Below are positions 15,580 to 23,891 of a stretch of DNA of 38,933 nucleotides, one piece after another. A program made the position numbers and the translations under genes. Origin of the DNA: Vibrio tapetis subsp. quintayensis. Its GTDB lineage: Bacteria; Pseudomonadota; Gammaproteobacteria; Enterobacterales; Vibrionaceae. Every line of letters begins with the position of its first letter. Position 1 is the stretch's first letter. The stretch lies in assembly GCF_030409945.1 (NCBI RefSeq), contig NZ_JAUFQV010000034.1, positions 1 through 38,933 on the forward strand, read 5' to 3'. The notes beneath the pieces were generated by a model. That model made no database searches. It saw nothing but the letters and a program-made list of their open reading frames with translations, and was not told where the DNA came from.

Positions 15580-18500
15580 ATGAAATACGCATCGATACTT
15601 TCAAATACGCGCCTTATGGTGCTGGTTATCGCGTTTTTAATTGTGAGCGGTTTATCGGCTTTTAATACGTTACCTCGCGCAGAAGATCCGATTATTTCTA
15701 ATCGAAATGCCACGATTACGACGGTCTTCCCCGGAGCCAGTGCCATACGAGTCGAATCATTGGTTACTGAAGTCATCGAGAACAAGCTTCGTCAAGTGAA
15801 CGAGATTAACCTTATCACTTCGACTTCTCGTCTTGGTATCGCGGTTATTGGCGTGGAATTGCAAGATGAGATCACCGATCCCGAACCAATTTGGTCGAAA
15901 ATCCGTGACAAACTTTCCGACGTGGAACGGGAACTACCCAGTGATGCACTCTCTCCGGAATTAGACAGCGATCATACCTATGCATTTACCACTATTTTAT
16001 CGCTAGGCTGGCAGGGGGAAGGGGAAGCCGACTTACTGACATTAGGTCGTTACGGAAAAGAGCTAGCGACACGGCTACGCACTTTATCCGGTACGGAGTT
16101 TGTAGATCAATATGGTCTACCTGACGAAGAAATTGTGGTTAATTTTGATATTAACGACACGGCGACTTTAGGGGTTTCGGCGCAGCAACTAGCCGCGGCG
16201 TTAGAGGGAGCGGATGCCAAAAACTCAGCAGGAGAGTTGGTCAATTCATCAACACGTTTTGGTTTGGAGCTCTCTTCAAGCTTAGATTCTATTGAACGTG
16301 TCAGAAAAGTGCCGATTTCCATTGATGAAAACGGTCATACAGTACGCGTTGGTGATGTCGCCAATGTACAACGTGCAGCGAAAACGCCTTACGACGAATT
16401 AGCATTAGTGGATGGCAAGCCGGGTGTTATTGTGGGTGCTCGTATGCAGTCGACATTACGTGTGGATAAATGGACACCAGCCGCGATGAAGTTGGTTGAT
16501 GATTTTCGCTTAGAACTGCCAAGCGACATCAAAGTGAACGTGTTGTATAGCCAGCAAGGTTACACCGAGCAACGTTTGGTTGAATTAGGTGAGAGCTTGC
16601 TCATTGGCTTTTGTTTGGTCTTGTTCGTGCTGTTGTTCACGCTAGGCATTCGAGCCGCAATCATCATTGCCCTCGCTTTGCCATTAACCATGCTGTTGAC
16701 CCTATCGTTGATGAAGTACTTCGCTATTCCCATTAACCAAATGTCCCTGACGGGTTTCATTGTGGCGCTCGGAATCATGGTGGATAATGCGGTGGTGATG
16801 GTGGATACCATTCAAAGTTACCGTTTAAAGGGCATGCAAAAACTGGAATCAGCAATGGTCGCCATTGGGCATCTGTGGGTTCCGCTACTGGGTTCCACCT
16901 TAACGACGGTCTTTGCATTTGCGCCTATCTTCCTAATGGAGGGGGCGACAGGCGAATTTGTTGGCGCTATCGCATTAACCGTTTCTTTCTCGCTGGTGGG
17001 TTCGTATGTTATCTCGCATACGGTCATAGCGGCGCTGTCATGCGCCTACTTGCCAAGTAAACAAACCTCTTCTAGTTGGTACCAAACGGGCATTAGCATT
17101 CCTGCGATGAGTGCGTGGTTTGCTAAATCGGTGGCGCTTGCGATTCGTCACCCATTCTTGGCGATTGGGTTAGCATTAGTTCTACCGTTAACTGGGTATT
17201 GGAGTATGTCTCAACTGACGGAGCAGTTTTTCCCTGCCTCTGACCGTGACATGTTCGAAATCCAAGTGTATATGCCACCACAAGCGAGCATTTATGCTAC
17301 GAAAGCCACAACGGAGCAGATCCATCAGTTTATCTTAGAAGATGAAGCGGTTGAGCAGGTGCAATGGATGATCGGCGCTTCATTCCCATCGTTTTATTAC
17401 AACCTAGTGGCGGGTCAACAAAAAGCACCTTACTTCTCTCAGGCTATGGTGAAAACGACCCATTTTGAACAGGCGAATCGTCTGATCCCAGAGCTGCAAA
17501 CGCAGTTGGATAAACGCTTCCCACAAGCTCAGATTCTAGTACGAAAACTGGAACAAGGCCCTCCGTTCAACGCGCCTATTGAATTGCGAGTATATGGTCA
17601 CAACCTGGATACACTAAAAACCATCGGTGAAGATGTGCGATTGATTTTGTCGAGAATTCCATCGGTGACACACACTCGTGAAAGCTTGTCTTCAGGTATT
17701 CCTCAATTTAACGTCGACGTTGATGAAGAAGCGATTCAGATGAATGGCATGAACCTTAATCAGTTTGCGGGCTTATTACAGTCGACATTAGTGGGGCGAG
17801 AGAGTGGTAGCATCATTGAAGGGACAGAGTCGATCCCGGTAAGAGTTCGCGTACGTGATGAAGAACGAGAAAGCTATGACGATTTGAATAACCTGCGTTT
17901 TCCTTCTCCTGCATCCAATTCCGCAGGTTCCAGTGTTGGGGTCTCCGTTCTTAATTTATCGACCTTAGAATTGTCTCCAAGTAATGGCGGCATAACGCGA
18001 CGAAATGGCGTTCGAGTGAATACCATTGAAGGCTACATAGATGCTGGCGTTCTTCCGCAAACGGTACTCGATCAGTTTAAAACTGAGCTAAAGAATTACG
18101 CATTCCCGGCGGGTTATCGTGTCGAGTTTGGTGGTGAAGCCGCCGAGCGTGATGAGTCTGTGGCCAAATTAATCGGCAATATATCTGTTGTCGTGGTGTT
18201 GATGATTTTAGTCATCGTGTTGTCGTTTAAATCCTTCCGATTAAGTGGGATCATTTTTGCTGTGGCAGGCCTTGCGGCAGGCTTGGGTATCTTGTCGGTA
18301 TGGGTGTTTGATTATCCGTTTGGTTTCACTGTGATCATTGCGATGTTGGGTGTGATTGGCCTTGCGATTAATGCCGCTATTGTAATCTTGGCGGAATTGA
18401 GAGCCAGCGAAAAAGCCAGTGAAGGCGACCAAGAAGCGGTGCTAGAAGCGGTAATGAGTTGTACCCGTCATATAACCTCTACCACCATTACAACGATAGG

Positions 18501-18669
18501 TGGCTTTATGCCATTGATACTGGCTGGTGGTGGCTTTTGGCCTCCTTTTGCCGTGGCGATTGCGGGTGGTACAGCGTTGACCACAATCTTGTCGTTCTAT
18601 TTTGTTCCTCCTATGTTTATGTTAGTCACCAAAATGCCAGTGCGTATCGCGTCTGTCAGCAATAGCTAG
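15580..18669 (+). CDS. RND-family inner-membrane efflux pump
   Basis: A 1029-residue AcrB-superfamily proton/drug antiporter. A first transmembrane helix (about residues 10-28) is followed by a large periplasmic loop, then helices 2-6 from about 335. A second periplasmic loop and helices 8-12 lie at about 870-1020. Conserved features include ALPLTMLLTL, the helix-4 block GIMVDNAVVMVDTI with the proton-relay aspartate pair region, and a late GLAINAAIVILAEL. It starts after AGGAGGT directly behind the adaptor gene and ends at a strong terminator. The group resembles pumps of the VexEF/MexF-like or 'acriflavin resistance' class, but substrates cannot be predicted. Two-gene organisation implies a shared TolC channel. 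Confidence 0.93.
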   Translation: MKYASILSNTRLMVLVIAFLIVSGLSAFNTLPRAEDPIISNRNATITTVFPGASAIRVESLVTEVIENKLRQVNEINLITSTSRLGIAVIGVELQDEITDPEPIWSKIRDKLSDVERELPSDALSPELDSDHTYAFTTILSLGWQGEGEADLLTLGRYGKELATRLRTLSGTEFVDQYGLPDEEIVVNFDINDTATLGVSAQQLAAALEGADAKNSAGELVNSSTRFGLELSSSLDSIERVRKVPISIDENGHTVRVGDVANVQRAAKTPYDELALVDGKPGVIVGARMQSTLRVDKWTPAAMKLVDDFRLELPSDIKVNVLYSQQGYTEQRLVELGESLLIGFCLVLFVLLFTLGIRAAIIIALALPLTMLLTLSLMKYFAIPINQMSLTGFIVALGIMVDNAVVMVDTIQSYRLKGMQKLESAMVAIGHLWVPLLGSTLTTVFAFAPIFLMEGATGEFVGAIALTVSFSLVGSYVISHTVIAALSCAYLPSKQTSSSWYQTGISIPAMSAWFAKSVALAIRHPFLAIGLALVLPLTGYWSMSQLTEQFFPASDRDMFEIQVYMPPQASIYATKATTEQIHQFILEDEAVEQVQWMIGASFPSFYYNLVAGQQKAPYFSQAMVKTTHFEQANRLIPELQTQLDKRFPQAQILVRKLEQGPPFNAPIELRVYGHNLDTLKTIGEDVRLILSRIPSVTHTRESLSSGIPQFNVDVDEEAIQMNGMNLNQFAGLLQSTLVGRESGSIIEGTESIPVRVRVRDEERESYDDLNNLRFPSPASNSAGSSVGVSVLNLSTLELSPSNGGITRRNGVRVNTIEGYIDAGVLPQTVLDQFKTELKNYAFPAGYRVEFGGEAAERDESVAKLIGNISVVVVLMILVIVLSFKSFRLSGIIFAVAGLAAGLGILSVWVFDYPFGFTVIIAMLGVIGLAINAAIVILAELRASEKASEGDQEAVLEAVMSCTRHITSTTITTIGGFMPLILAGGGFWPPFAVAIAGGTALTTILSFYFVPPMFMLVTKMPVRIASVSNS

Positions 18670-18688
18670 TTAACAAGTGCTAGTCACT

Positions 18689-18728
18689 AAAAAAGCCATC
18701 ACTGAATCGTTCAGTGATGGCTTTTTTT
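18689..18728. terminator. Strong bidirectional intrinsic terminator
   Basis: A 12-bp perfect stem, GCCATCACTGAA (18695-18706) and TTCAGTGATGGC (18710-18721), with a 3-nt loop, preceded by six A and followed by seven T. It can end the RND operon on the plus strand and the convergent 115-residue gene on the minus strand. Confidence 0.93.
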
Positions 18729-18753
18729 AGAATTTTGAAGCCAAATTTAGCGC

Positions 18754-19101
18754 CTAAAGCCCAAACCCAATATTACGTAATTTACGAACCGAGCGTACGC
18801 CCCAGGCTTCTAAATTCGGTTTTGGTTGGCCTTTGTGTTCACCCAAGCAAACATAACCCTTAGATAAGTAGCGATAAAGAAAGTCGCCACAGTCTAGTTC
18901 AGCGGTTTTAGGGTTGGCTGGTATTTGAATGCGCTCTACTCGTAGATCGGTTGCCGTTTTAAACCTTGGGTATTCCGTTGACTTAACATCATGATTGTTC
19001 AAATCGTTGATTACTGCTTTGTCTGACATTTTTGCCATTGTTTTGCCAAAAAGCATGATAAGTCGTTTTTGTTGCTCTGAGGCAATAATGATCATTTCCA
19101 C
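18754..19101 (-). CDS. Conserved-looking hypothetical protein divergent from the receptor operon
   Basis: A 115-residue, basic, soluble protein; no signal peptide or membrane helix. I do not recognise the family. Visible features are an N-terminal helical region (about 5-45), an LDCGDFLYRYLSKGYVCLGE stretch with two cysteines (about 69-88), and a basic C-terminus. GTG at 19101 is the better start because AAGG lies 8 bp upstream; an ATG two codons later is possible. It is divergent from the TonB-receptor operon and shares its 170-bp regulatory spacer, which holds an FNR/DNR-type box and a Fur box, so it could be under the same control. The frame ends close to a bidirectional terminator, supporting a real gene. 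Confidence 0.55.
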   Translation of the reverse strand: MEMIIIASEQQKRLIMLFGKTMAKMSDKAVINDLNNHDVKSTEYPRFKTATDLRVERIQIPANPKTAELDCGDFLYRYLSKGYVCLGEHKGQPKPNLEAWGVRSVRKLRNIGFGL

Positions 19102-19142
19102 GAGTAGAACCTTTCTGTCTTGAATTAGCCGCAGATTGTACC

Positions 19143-19156
19143 TTGATTATTGTCAA
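19143..19156. promoter_or_regulatory. FNR/DNR-type box of the receptor operon
   Basis: TTGATTATTGTCAA matches the FNR/DNR consensus TTGAT-N4-ATCAA with one mismatch. Its centre lies about 42 bp upstream of the start predicted from the -10 hexamer at 19180-19185, the standard class II activator position. The Crp/Fnr protein encoded at 26522-27199 has the matching E-x-x-S-R recognition helix. Confidence 0.65.
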
Positions 19157-19179
19157 GAGTGTCATTAATTACCTTGCAC

Positions 19180-19185
19180 TAGAAT
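19180..19185 (+). promoter_or_regulatory. -10 hexamer of the receptor operon promoter
   Basis: TAGAAT, starting exactly 23 bp after the FNR-type box. There is no good -35, as expected for a class II activated promoter. The promoter of the opposing operon has the same 23-bp spacing. Predicted start near 19192. Confidence 0.55.
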
Positions 19186-19201
19186 GATAATCGTTATCAT
19201 T
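19183..19201. promoter_or_regulatory. Fur box over the receptor promoter
   Basis: AATGATAATCGTTATCATT is symmetric apart from its centre and made of the GATAAT/ATTATC-type units of the Fur consensus. It overlaps the -10 and predicted start, where iron-loaded Fur would block transcription. Confidence 0.75.
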
Positions 19202-19271
19202 AAGTCTAGTTAATACCTAGGCAAGATGATTTCACCATTGAATATCAATCTGAGTGGTTAAAGGGATATTA

Positions 19272-21323
19272 ATGAAAACTCTTAGCAGCAACTCCCAATC
19301 CGATTCATTGGCCAAAGCTAATAAGCTATGGCTCAGTAAGATATGGCCCCACAACCGATACGGCAGCACGTCCGTGGTTAGCTTATTGGTTGGACAGGCC
19401 GCTTTATTGTTCGGGCATTCCGTCAATGCGGAGGACTTCATTCCGCAACCGTCGGCCCATGCAAAGCCAAGCCCATTTGCAGTAATGCCGCTATATGATT
19501 TGGGGCAGCCTGGAGGGGAAATGCCTTATGTGCAAGCACAAGCTCACCCAACCGAAGGTGCAATTGACACCGTTACAGCGACGAAAACACATAACGTGGT
19601 CGTCGGCAGTTCATATAACAGTGCGACGAATGGAAATGAAACCTTTGCTGATTTACGAAAAAAAACCAGTCAATTTTACGGACGAGCCATTGTCGTTGTT
19701 GAATCCGCAGACGGCTATAAAGGCGCTTCGGGTGAAGACGTTCGGTATGGTTATGATCGACAAGCTGGGCAATTTGTCGTAGGCGCAACGCCACGCTCGA
19801 GTACCGATGTAAAACTGGTCTACGTTCGAGACATCATCAAAGACAATAAAAACCCAACGGTTAAGGGCGTGCCCTATGCCAATGGTTCGGTTGTGATCGC
19901 AGAAGGATTTGGTGTCGACCCAGTAAACACCGACCGACAGATTGGCAAGCTTATCTGGGACGAAAAGTTCAATGGAGACACCGTAGAAGACATGCAATTG
20001 GAGATCTATTCGGTGTCGCTAGAGCGTAGCGCGGATAACTACAGCTTGAGAGACACTCAACAGCCAAAACAGCAAAGAGCGGAAATCGATAGGACGATGA
20101 CCGGGCTGAAAGCGCAAACTAATTTGAATGTTTTGGATAGCAAAACCAACGTCAGTGTCCACTATTCCGATATTAACCATAATGCCAAACGCTACGGTGG
20201 GCCAAAAACGCCTGGGTTGGCTCACGTTTCCGCTTATCAGTACCCTGGTGTTGAAATGGGTGAGTGGCTAGTCGCAGCGACATCAAGGTTTGATGTCGCT
20301 AAGGATCAAACGTTCTCTTTTGGCTTGAATTACAAGCACGTTAAAGCCGATGCGACGAAAGCGACACTCGCGACCAGCACCCCAAATTCAGGGAACATGA
20401 GCGCTCTCGATCTTTACCGCTATTACTACGGAGATGTGGATTTATATCAAAGTGAAGGCCACGCCAGTGCGAAACTGCAATGGGATTACGATAATCAATC
20501 CGATCTCGCAGCCTACTTGTCGCTGGCAAACTTTGCTCGCTCACCGGACACTCAAGAGCGTTATTTTGCCGCGCCTTCATTTGTTGGTGTGACAGGATCA
20601 CCAATGGGAACCAGTGCCCGAGCTGTAGGCAATCCGGATATTAACTGGGAGCAACATCGTCGCGTCGAAGCGGGTGCAACTCAATCGAGCCCAATGTGGG
20701 TAGATTATGGACGAACACGTGGTCATGGGCTGTCGTGGCAGTGGGATGCAACCGCCTATTATGACGATATCAAAGATTTCATCACCCGAGATAGAGCCAG
20801 AGGCCAAACGGACACAGGTGCGGCTGACTATGCTCGCATTTGGCGAAACGTAGACGCGACCATGAGCGGAGTGGATATAGATCTAAAAGCTAACTTAACG
20901 AAAAAATTGGCGTCCCGCTTAGCGCTTAACTTTACGGATGGAAAAAACACATCTGACGACAGAGCGCTTTATTATGTTGCCCCTTTTGAAGCCAATTTAT
21001 TCTTTGATTACTTTGACTACCTTAACACGGGCGGAACATGGAATTTAGGGACTCAAATTCGATACGTAGCGGCTCAAAATGACGTTGATGACGACCCAAC
21101 CTCAGGCAGTGGCTTTGATGCTGGGGAGACGGATGCATTTACCGTCATTAACTTGTACGCGTCAGCCCAAGTCTCTGACCGCGTTGGTGTCAAAATTGGC
21201 GTAAACAATCTCACCAACAAATCCTATACCGACTCAATGGCCAATTTTTCTTTAGAAGGCAATCGAGTGTTAGTAGAAGCTCCAGAACGACATTTTTATG
21301 CCGCTGTTACAGCCAACTTTTAA
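19272..21323 (+). CDS. TonB-dependent outer-membrane receptor, OprC/NosA-like, without a recognisable plug
   Basis: A 683-residue outer-membrane beta-barrel. A long signal region (about 1-58, ending SVNA) is followed by a TonB-box-like IDTVTATK (about residue 102). The barrel resembles TonB copper receptors of the OprC/NosA type: MQLEIYSVSLERSADNYSLRD, NVDATMSGVDIDLKAN, QIRYVAAQNDV, VGVKIGVNNLTNKSYTD, and a terminal FYAAVTANF. The usual ~130-residue plug between TonB box and barrel is not visible, and I see no cysteine and no CxxxM or HxM copper site as described for OprC. AAAGGGA precedes the ATG. It is first in an operon with a Tat-exported binding protein, an ABC importer and NnrS. Ligand unknown; a metal complex is the leading guess. 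Confidence 0.78.
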   Translation: MKTLSSNSQSDSLAKANKLWLSKIWPHNRYGSTSVVSLLVGQAALLFGHSVNAEDFIPQPSAHAKPSPFAVMPLYDLGQPGGEMPYVQAQAHPTEGAIDTVTATKTHNVVVGSSYNSATNGNETFADLRKKTSQFYGRAIVVVESADGYKGASGEDVRYGYDRQAGQFVVGATPRSSTDVKLVYVRDIIKDNKNPTVKGVPYANGSVVIAEGFGVDPVNTDRQIGKLIWDEKFNGDTVEDMQLEIYSVSLERSADNYSLRDTQQPKQQRAEIDRTMTGLKAQTNLNVLDSKTNVSVHYSDINHNAKRYGGPKTPGLAHVSAYQYPGVEMGEWLVAATSRFDVAKDQTFSFGLNYKHVKADATKATLATSTPNSGNMSALDLYRYYYGDVDLYQSEGHASAKLQWDYDNQSDLAAYLSLANFARSPDTQERYFAAPSFVGVTGSPMGTSARAVGNPDINWEQHRRVEAGATQSSPMWVDYGRTRGHGLSWQWDATAYYDDIKDFITRDRARGQTDTGAADYARIWRNVDATMSGVDIDLKANLTKKLASRLALNFTDGKNTSDDRALYYVAPFEANLFFDYFDYLNTGGTWNLGTQIRYVAAQNDVDDDPTSGSGFDAGETDAFTVINLYASAQVSDRVGVKIGVNNLTNKSYTDSMANFSLEGNRVLVEAPERHFYAAVTANF

Positions 21324-21329
21324 GGACGA

Positions 21330-22343
21330 ATGAATATGAGCAAATCAAGAAGAGCTTTCCTACGTGATTGCGGATTAGTAGGGGCAACCATTGCTGGCAG
21401 TAGCATGGTGCCGGCAATAGCGTTCGCTGAGCAAAGTAAAAAACGAAAAGAGCTGACCATGTATGGGCCTCCCGTTGGCCCGTCTGTCACGTTAGCACAC
21501 GCAGCAGAAACAGATGCACTGTCGGGCCTTGTAGAAAACCTGAACTTCAATACCTATCGAGATCCCGACGTACTAAGGACCCAGTTTATCTCTGGCCGTT
21601 GGGATTTGGCCGGAACGCCGAGTTATGTCGCGGCTAACTTATATAACAAGGGGATGAAAGTACGCCTCATGAACATTATGACATGGGGGCTGCTCTACAT
21701 CATTTCAGCCGATGGATCAGTGAAAACGATCGAACAGCTAAAAGGGCAAGATCTTGTAATGCCATTTAAAGGAGATATGCCCGATTTGGTGTTTCAACAC
21801 ATTGCCAAGGAAAAAGGCATGGAGGATGGCAAAGATTATCGCTTGAACTACGTTGGAACGCCTTTTGAAGGCTTGCAATTGCTGCTTTCCGGTAGAGCGA
21901 AACACGCCGTGTTACCAGAACCTGCGGCAACGGCCGCATTATTGAAAGGCATGAAAGCGGCCAAAAAAATGAATCGTGCAGTGAGCCTTCAAGACGCGTG
22001 GGGAGAAGTCACAGGAGGCGCGGCTCGAATCCCGCAGGCAGGTATGATGATTTCAGAGGCATTACTCAACGAAATGCCAGACTTACCCAATCGATTGAAT
22101 GCGTCATTAGCCCGTTCAACTCAATGGGTTGTCAATAACCCGACAAGCGCAGGGCGTTTGGGCGAGTCTTACTTGTCTTTAAAGGCGCCAGTGATAGAGC
22201 GTTCAATTCCCTATTCAAACTTTACCCTCGAAAAGGCGAAAGACATACAACCTGAAATTGAGCGTTTCTTTTCGATTCTTGCAAAATCCAACCCAGGGAT
22301 CATCGGTGGTAAGTTGCCTGACGACGATTTTTATCTCGGTTGA
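21330..22343 (+). CDS. Tat-exported ABC transporter substrate-binding protein (NMT1/NitT-TauT type)
   Basis: A 337-residue periplasmic binding protein. The N-terminus has a twin-arginine signal, SRRAFLRD (residues 6-13), then a hydrophobic stretch and AIAFA cleavage site, implying export in folded form, perhaps with a bound cofactor or metal. The body has the two-lobe NMT1/SsuA-like pattern (ISGRWDLAGTPSYVAANLYNKG, IEQLKGQDLVMPFKGD, LLLSGRAKHAVLPEPAATA). Relatives bind nitrate, sulfonates, bicarbonate or thiamine precursors, so ligand cannot be read off. The start is 6 bp after the receptor stop (AAGGACGA upstream); an ATG two codons on is possible. It should hand ligand to the permease encoded next. 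Confidence 0.85.
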   Translation: MNMSKSRRAFLRDCGLVGATIAGSSMVPAIAFAEQSKKRKELTMYGPPVGPSVTLAHAAETDALSGLVENLNFNTYRDPDVLRTQFISGRWDLAGTPSYVAANLYNKGMKVRLMNIMTWGLLYIISADGSVKTIEQLKGQDLVMPFKGDMPDLVFQHIAKEKGMEDGKDYRLNYVGTPFEGLQLLLSGRAKHAVLPEPAATAALLKGMKAAKKMNRAVSLQDAWGEVTGGAARIPQAGMMISEALLNEMPDLPNRLNASLARSTQWVVNNPTSAGRLGESYLSLKAPVIERSIPYSNFTLEKAKDIQPEIERFFSILAKSNPGIIGGKLPDDDFYLG

Positions 22344-22354
22344 TAAGAGCGACG

Positions 22355-23143
22355 ATGAGTAGATTGATAATTTGGCTAAAAAATTCATTCCATTATGTTT
22401 GGAGTGGATTTGGCGCACTGGCCAGTATTCTGGTCTTCTTTGCTTTCTGGGACTATGGCAATCATGTTTATGGTGATTTTATATTGCCGTCTCCCTTAGC
22501 TTCTTTAACTCGGTTGAAGGAGCTATTCGTTGATGGCAATGCGGGCGAGTACTTGTGGGTAACGACCTATCGAGCGTTGGTGGGTTTTGGCTTAGCGATT
22601 ACGTTGGGTAGCCTTTTGGGCACCTTGTCTGGGCTATCTGCAACGTTATCAATGGCGGTACGGCCATTGGTGACCATTTTGATAGGTGTCCCCCCAATCG
22701 CTTGGATCGTCCTTGCTTTGCTCTGGTTCGGTGCTGATGACAGCACCGCCATTTTCACTATTACTGTGACGGCACTGCCGATTACTTTTGCTGCTGGTGT
22801 TCAAGGAGCAAGAACGTTGGATAAACGGCTAAGCGAAATGGCACATAGCTTCGGCGTGTCTCGATGGATGCTGTTCTACGATGTGCAATTCCCTCATATT
22901 CTGTCTTATTTATTTCCCTCTTGGATTACGGCTTTAGGCACTTCTTGGAAAGTGGTTGTGATGGCCGAGCTGCTCTCTAGTAATAGCGGAGTCGGCGCTG
23001 GCCTCGCTTCTGCTAGGGTCAATATCGATACCGCCGCAACCATGGCATGGATTGTTGCCATCGTATCTGTGTTACTTATCGCGGAATACGCTGTATTTGA
23101 ACCCATTAAACGTAAAGTGGAGAAATGGCGTGAATCGGACTAA
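22355..23143 (+). CDS. ABC transporter permease (SsuC/TauC type)
   Basis: A 262-residue inner-membrane protein with about six helices and the BPD_transp_1 fold. The cytoplasmic EAA-like loop is EMAHSFGVSRWMLFYDVQFPHILSYL (about residues 160-185), which contacts the ATPase. It resembles permeases of the nitrate/sulfonate/taurine group. ATG 22355 lies 11 bp after the binding-protein stop; a TTG at 22340 overlapping that stop is an alternative. Its 3' end overlaps the ATPase start by 14 bp, indicating translational coupling. Confidence 0.87.
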   Translation: MSRLIIWLKNSFHYVWSGFGALASILVFFAFWDYGNHVYGDFILPSPLASLTRLKELFVDGNAGEYLWVTTYRALVGFGLAITLGSLLGTLSGLSATLSMAVRPLVTILIGVPPIAWIVLALLWFGADDSTAIFTITVTALPITFAAGVQGARTLDKRLSEMAHSFGVSRWMLFYDVQFPHILSYLFPSWITALGTSWKVVVMAELLSSNSGVGAGLASARVNIDTAATMAWIVAIVSVLLIAEYAVFEPIKRKVEKWRESD

Positions 23144-23891
23144 AAAGTTGAGCGTAAACCAGCTAAGTTATGCGTTTGATGGCAAGCCAGTACTCGAAGA
23201 TATGAGTCTTGAACTGGAACAAGGCAAGGTGCTTGCGATCGTGGGCCGCTCTGGTTGCGGAAAAACCACGTTATTAAACCTAATAGCCAACTTACTTGAC
23301 GATGAAAACCATAGCATTATCAGCAGCTTTGAGAGCACCGCTGTTCTTTTTCAAGACCCTAGACTATTGCCGTGGAAAAACTGCAAAGACAACATCAGTT
23401 GGGGGATGAAAGCACAAGGTGTCGCTCGTGGTGAACGAGAAATAGCCGCAATTAAATTGGCAAGTGAGGTCGGGCTGCATGATGAAGATCTTGCCAAGTA
23501 TCCTCATGAATTGAGCGGTGGGATGAAACAAAGGGTAGCGATGGCCCGTTCATTTGCTGTAAAGCCAGAGTTGCTTTTACTTGATGAACCCTTTAGTGCG
23601 TTAGATATTGGCCTAAAAGAGGATCTTTATGATCTCTTAATCTCTGAAATTGAACACAGGGGGCTCACGGTTCTCTTCATTACTCATGACATCATGGAGG
23701 CCATTCGGCTTGCGGATGAAGTCATGGTATTAACCGATAAGCCCGGTAGGCTGGCTCATCGCCATGTTATTGACCGTCCAAGAAAGCAACGAGATCAGGA
23801 TTATCTGTATGGCAGTGCTCTGAACCTTCTAAAAATAGATTCGGTAAAGTCTGCTTTTCAAACCGGAGAATCTTATGCCACTTCGCGCTAG
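23130..23891 (+). CDS. ABC transporter ATP-binding protein (SsuB/TauB type)
   Basis: A 253-residue ATPase energising the importer. Walker A is GRSGCGKTT (about residues 38-46), the signature LSGGMKQR is near 130, and Walker B is LLLLDEPFSALD, followed by the H-loop FITHD. The start is a GTG inside the permease end, preceded by GGAG; longer upstream frames only read through the permease gene. The 3' end overlaps the NnrS gene by 17 bp. Confidence 0.88.
   Translation: MNRTKKLSVNQLSYAFDGKPVLEDMSLELEQGKVLAIVGRSGCGKTTLLNLIANLLDDENHSIISSFESTAVLFQDPRLLPWKNCKDNISWGMKAQGVARGEREIAAIKLASEVGLHDEDLAKYPHELSGGMKQRVAMARSFAVKPELLLLDEPFSALDIGLKEDLYDLLISEIEHRGLTVLFITHDIMEAIRLADEVMVLTDKPGRLAHRHVIDRPRKQRDQDYLYGSALNLLKIDSVKSAFQTGESYATSR

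Noticed and set aside
15516..15785. 89-codon minus-strand frame across the adaptor/pump junction
   Set aside because: It is antisense to two well-supported RND genes and has no independent start signal.
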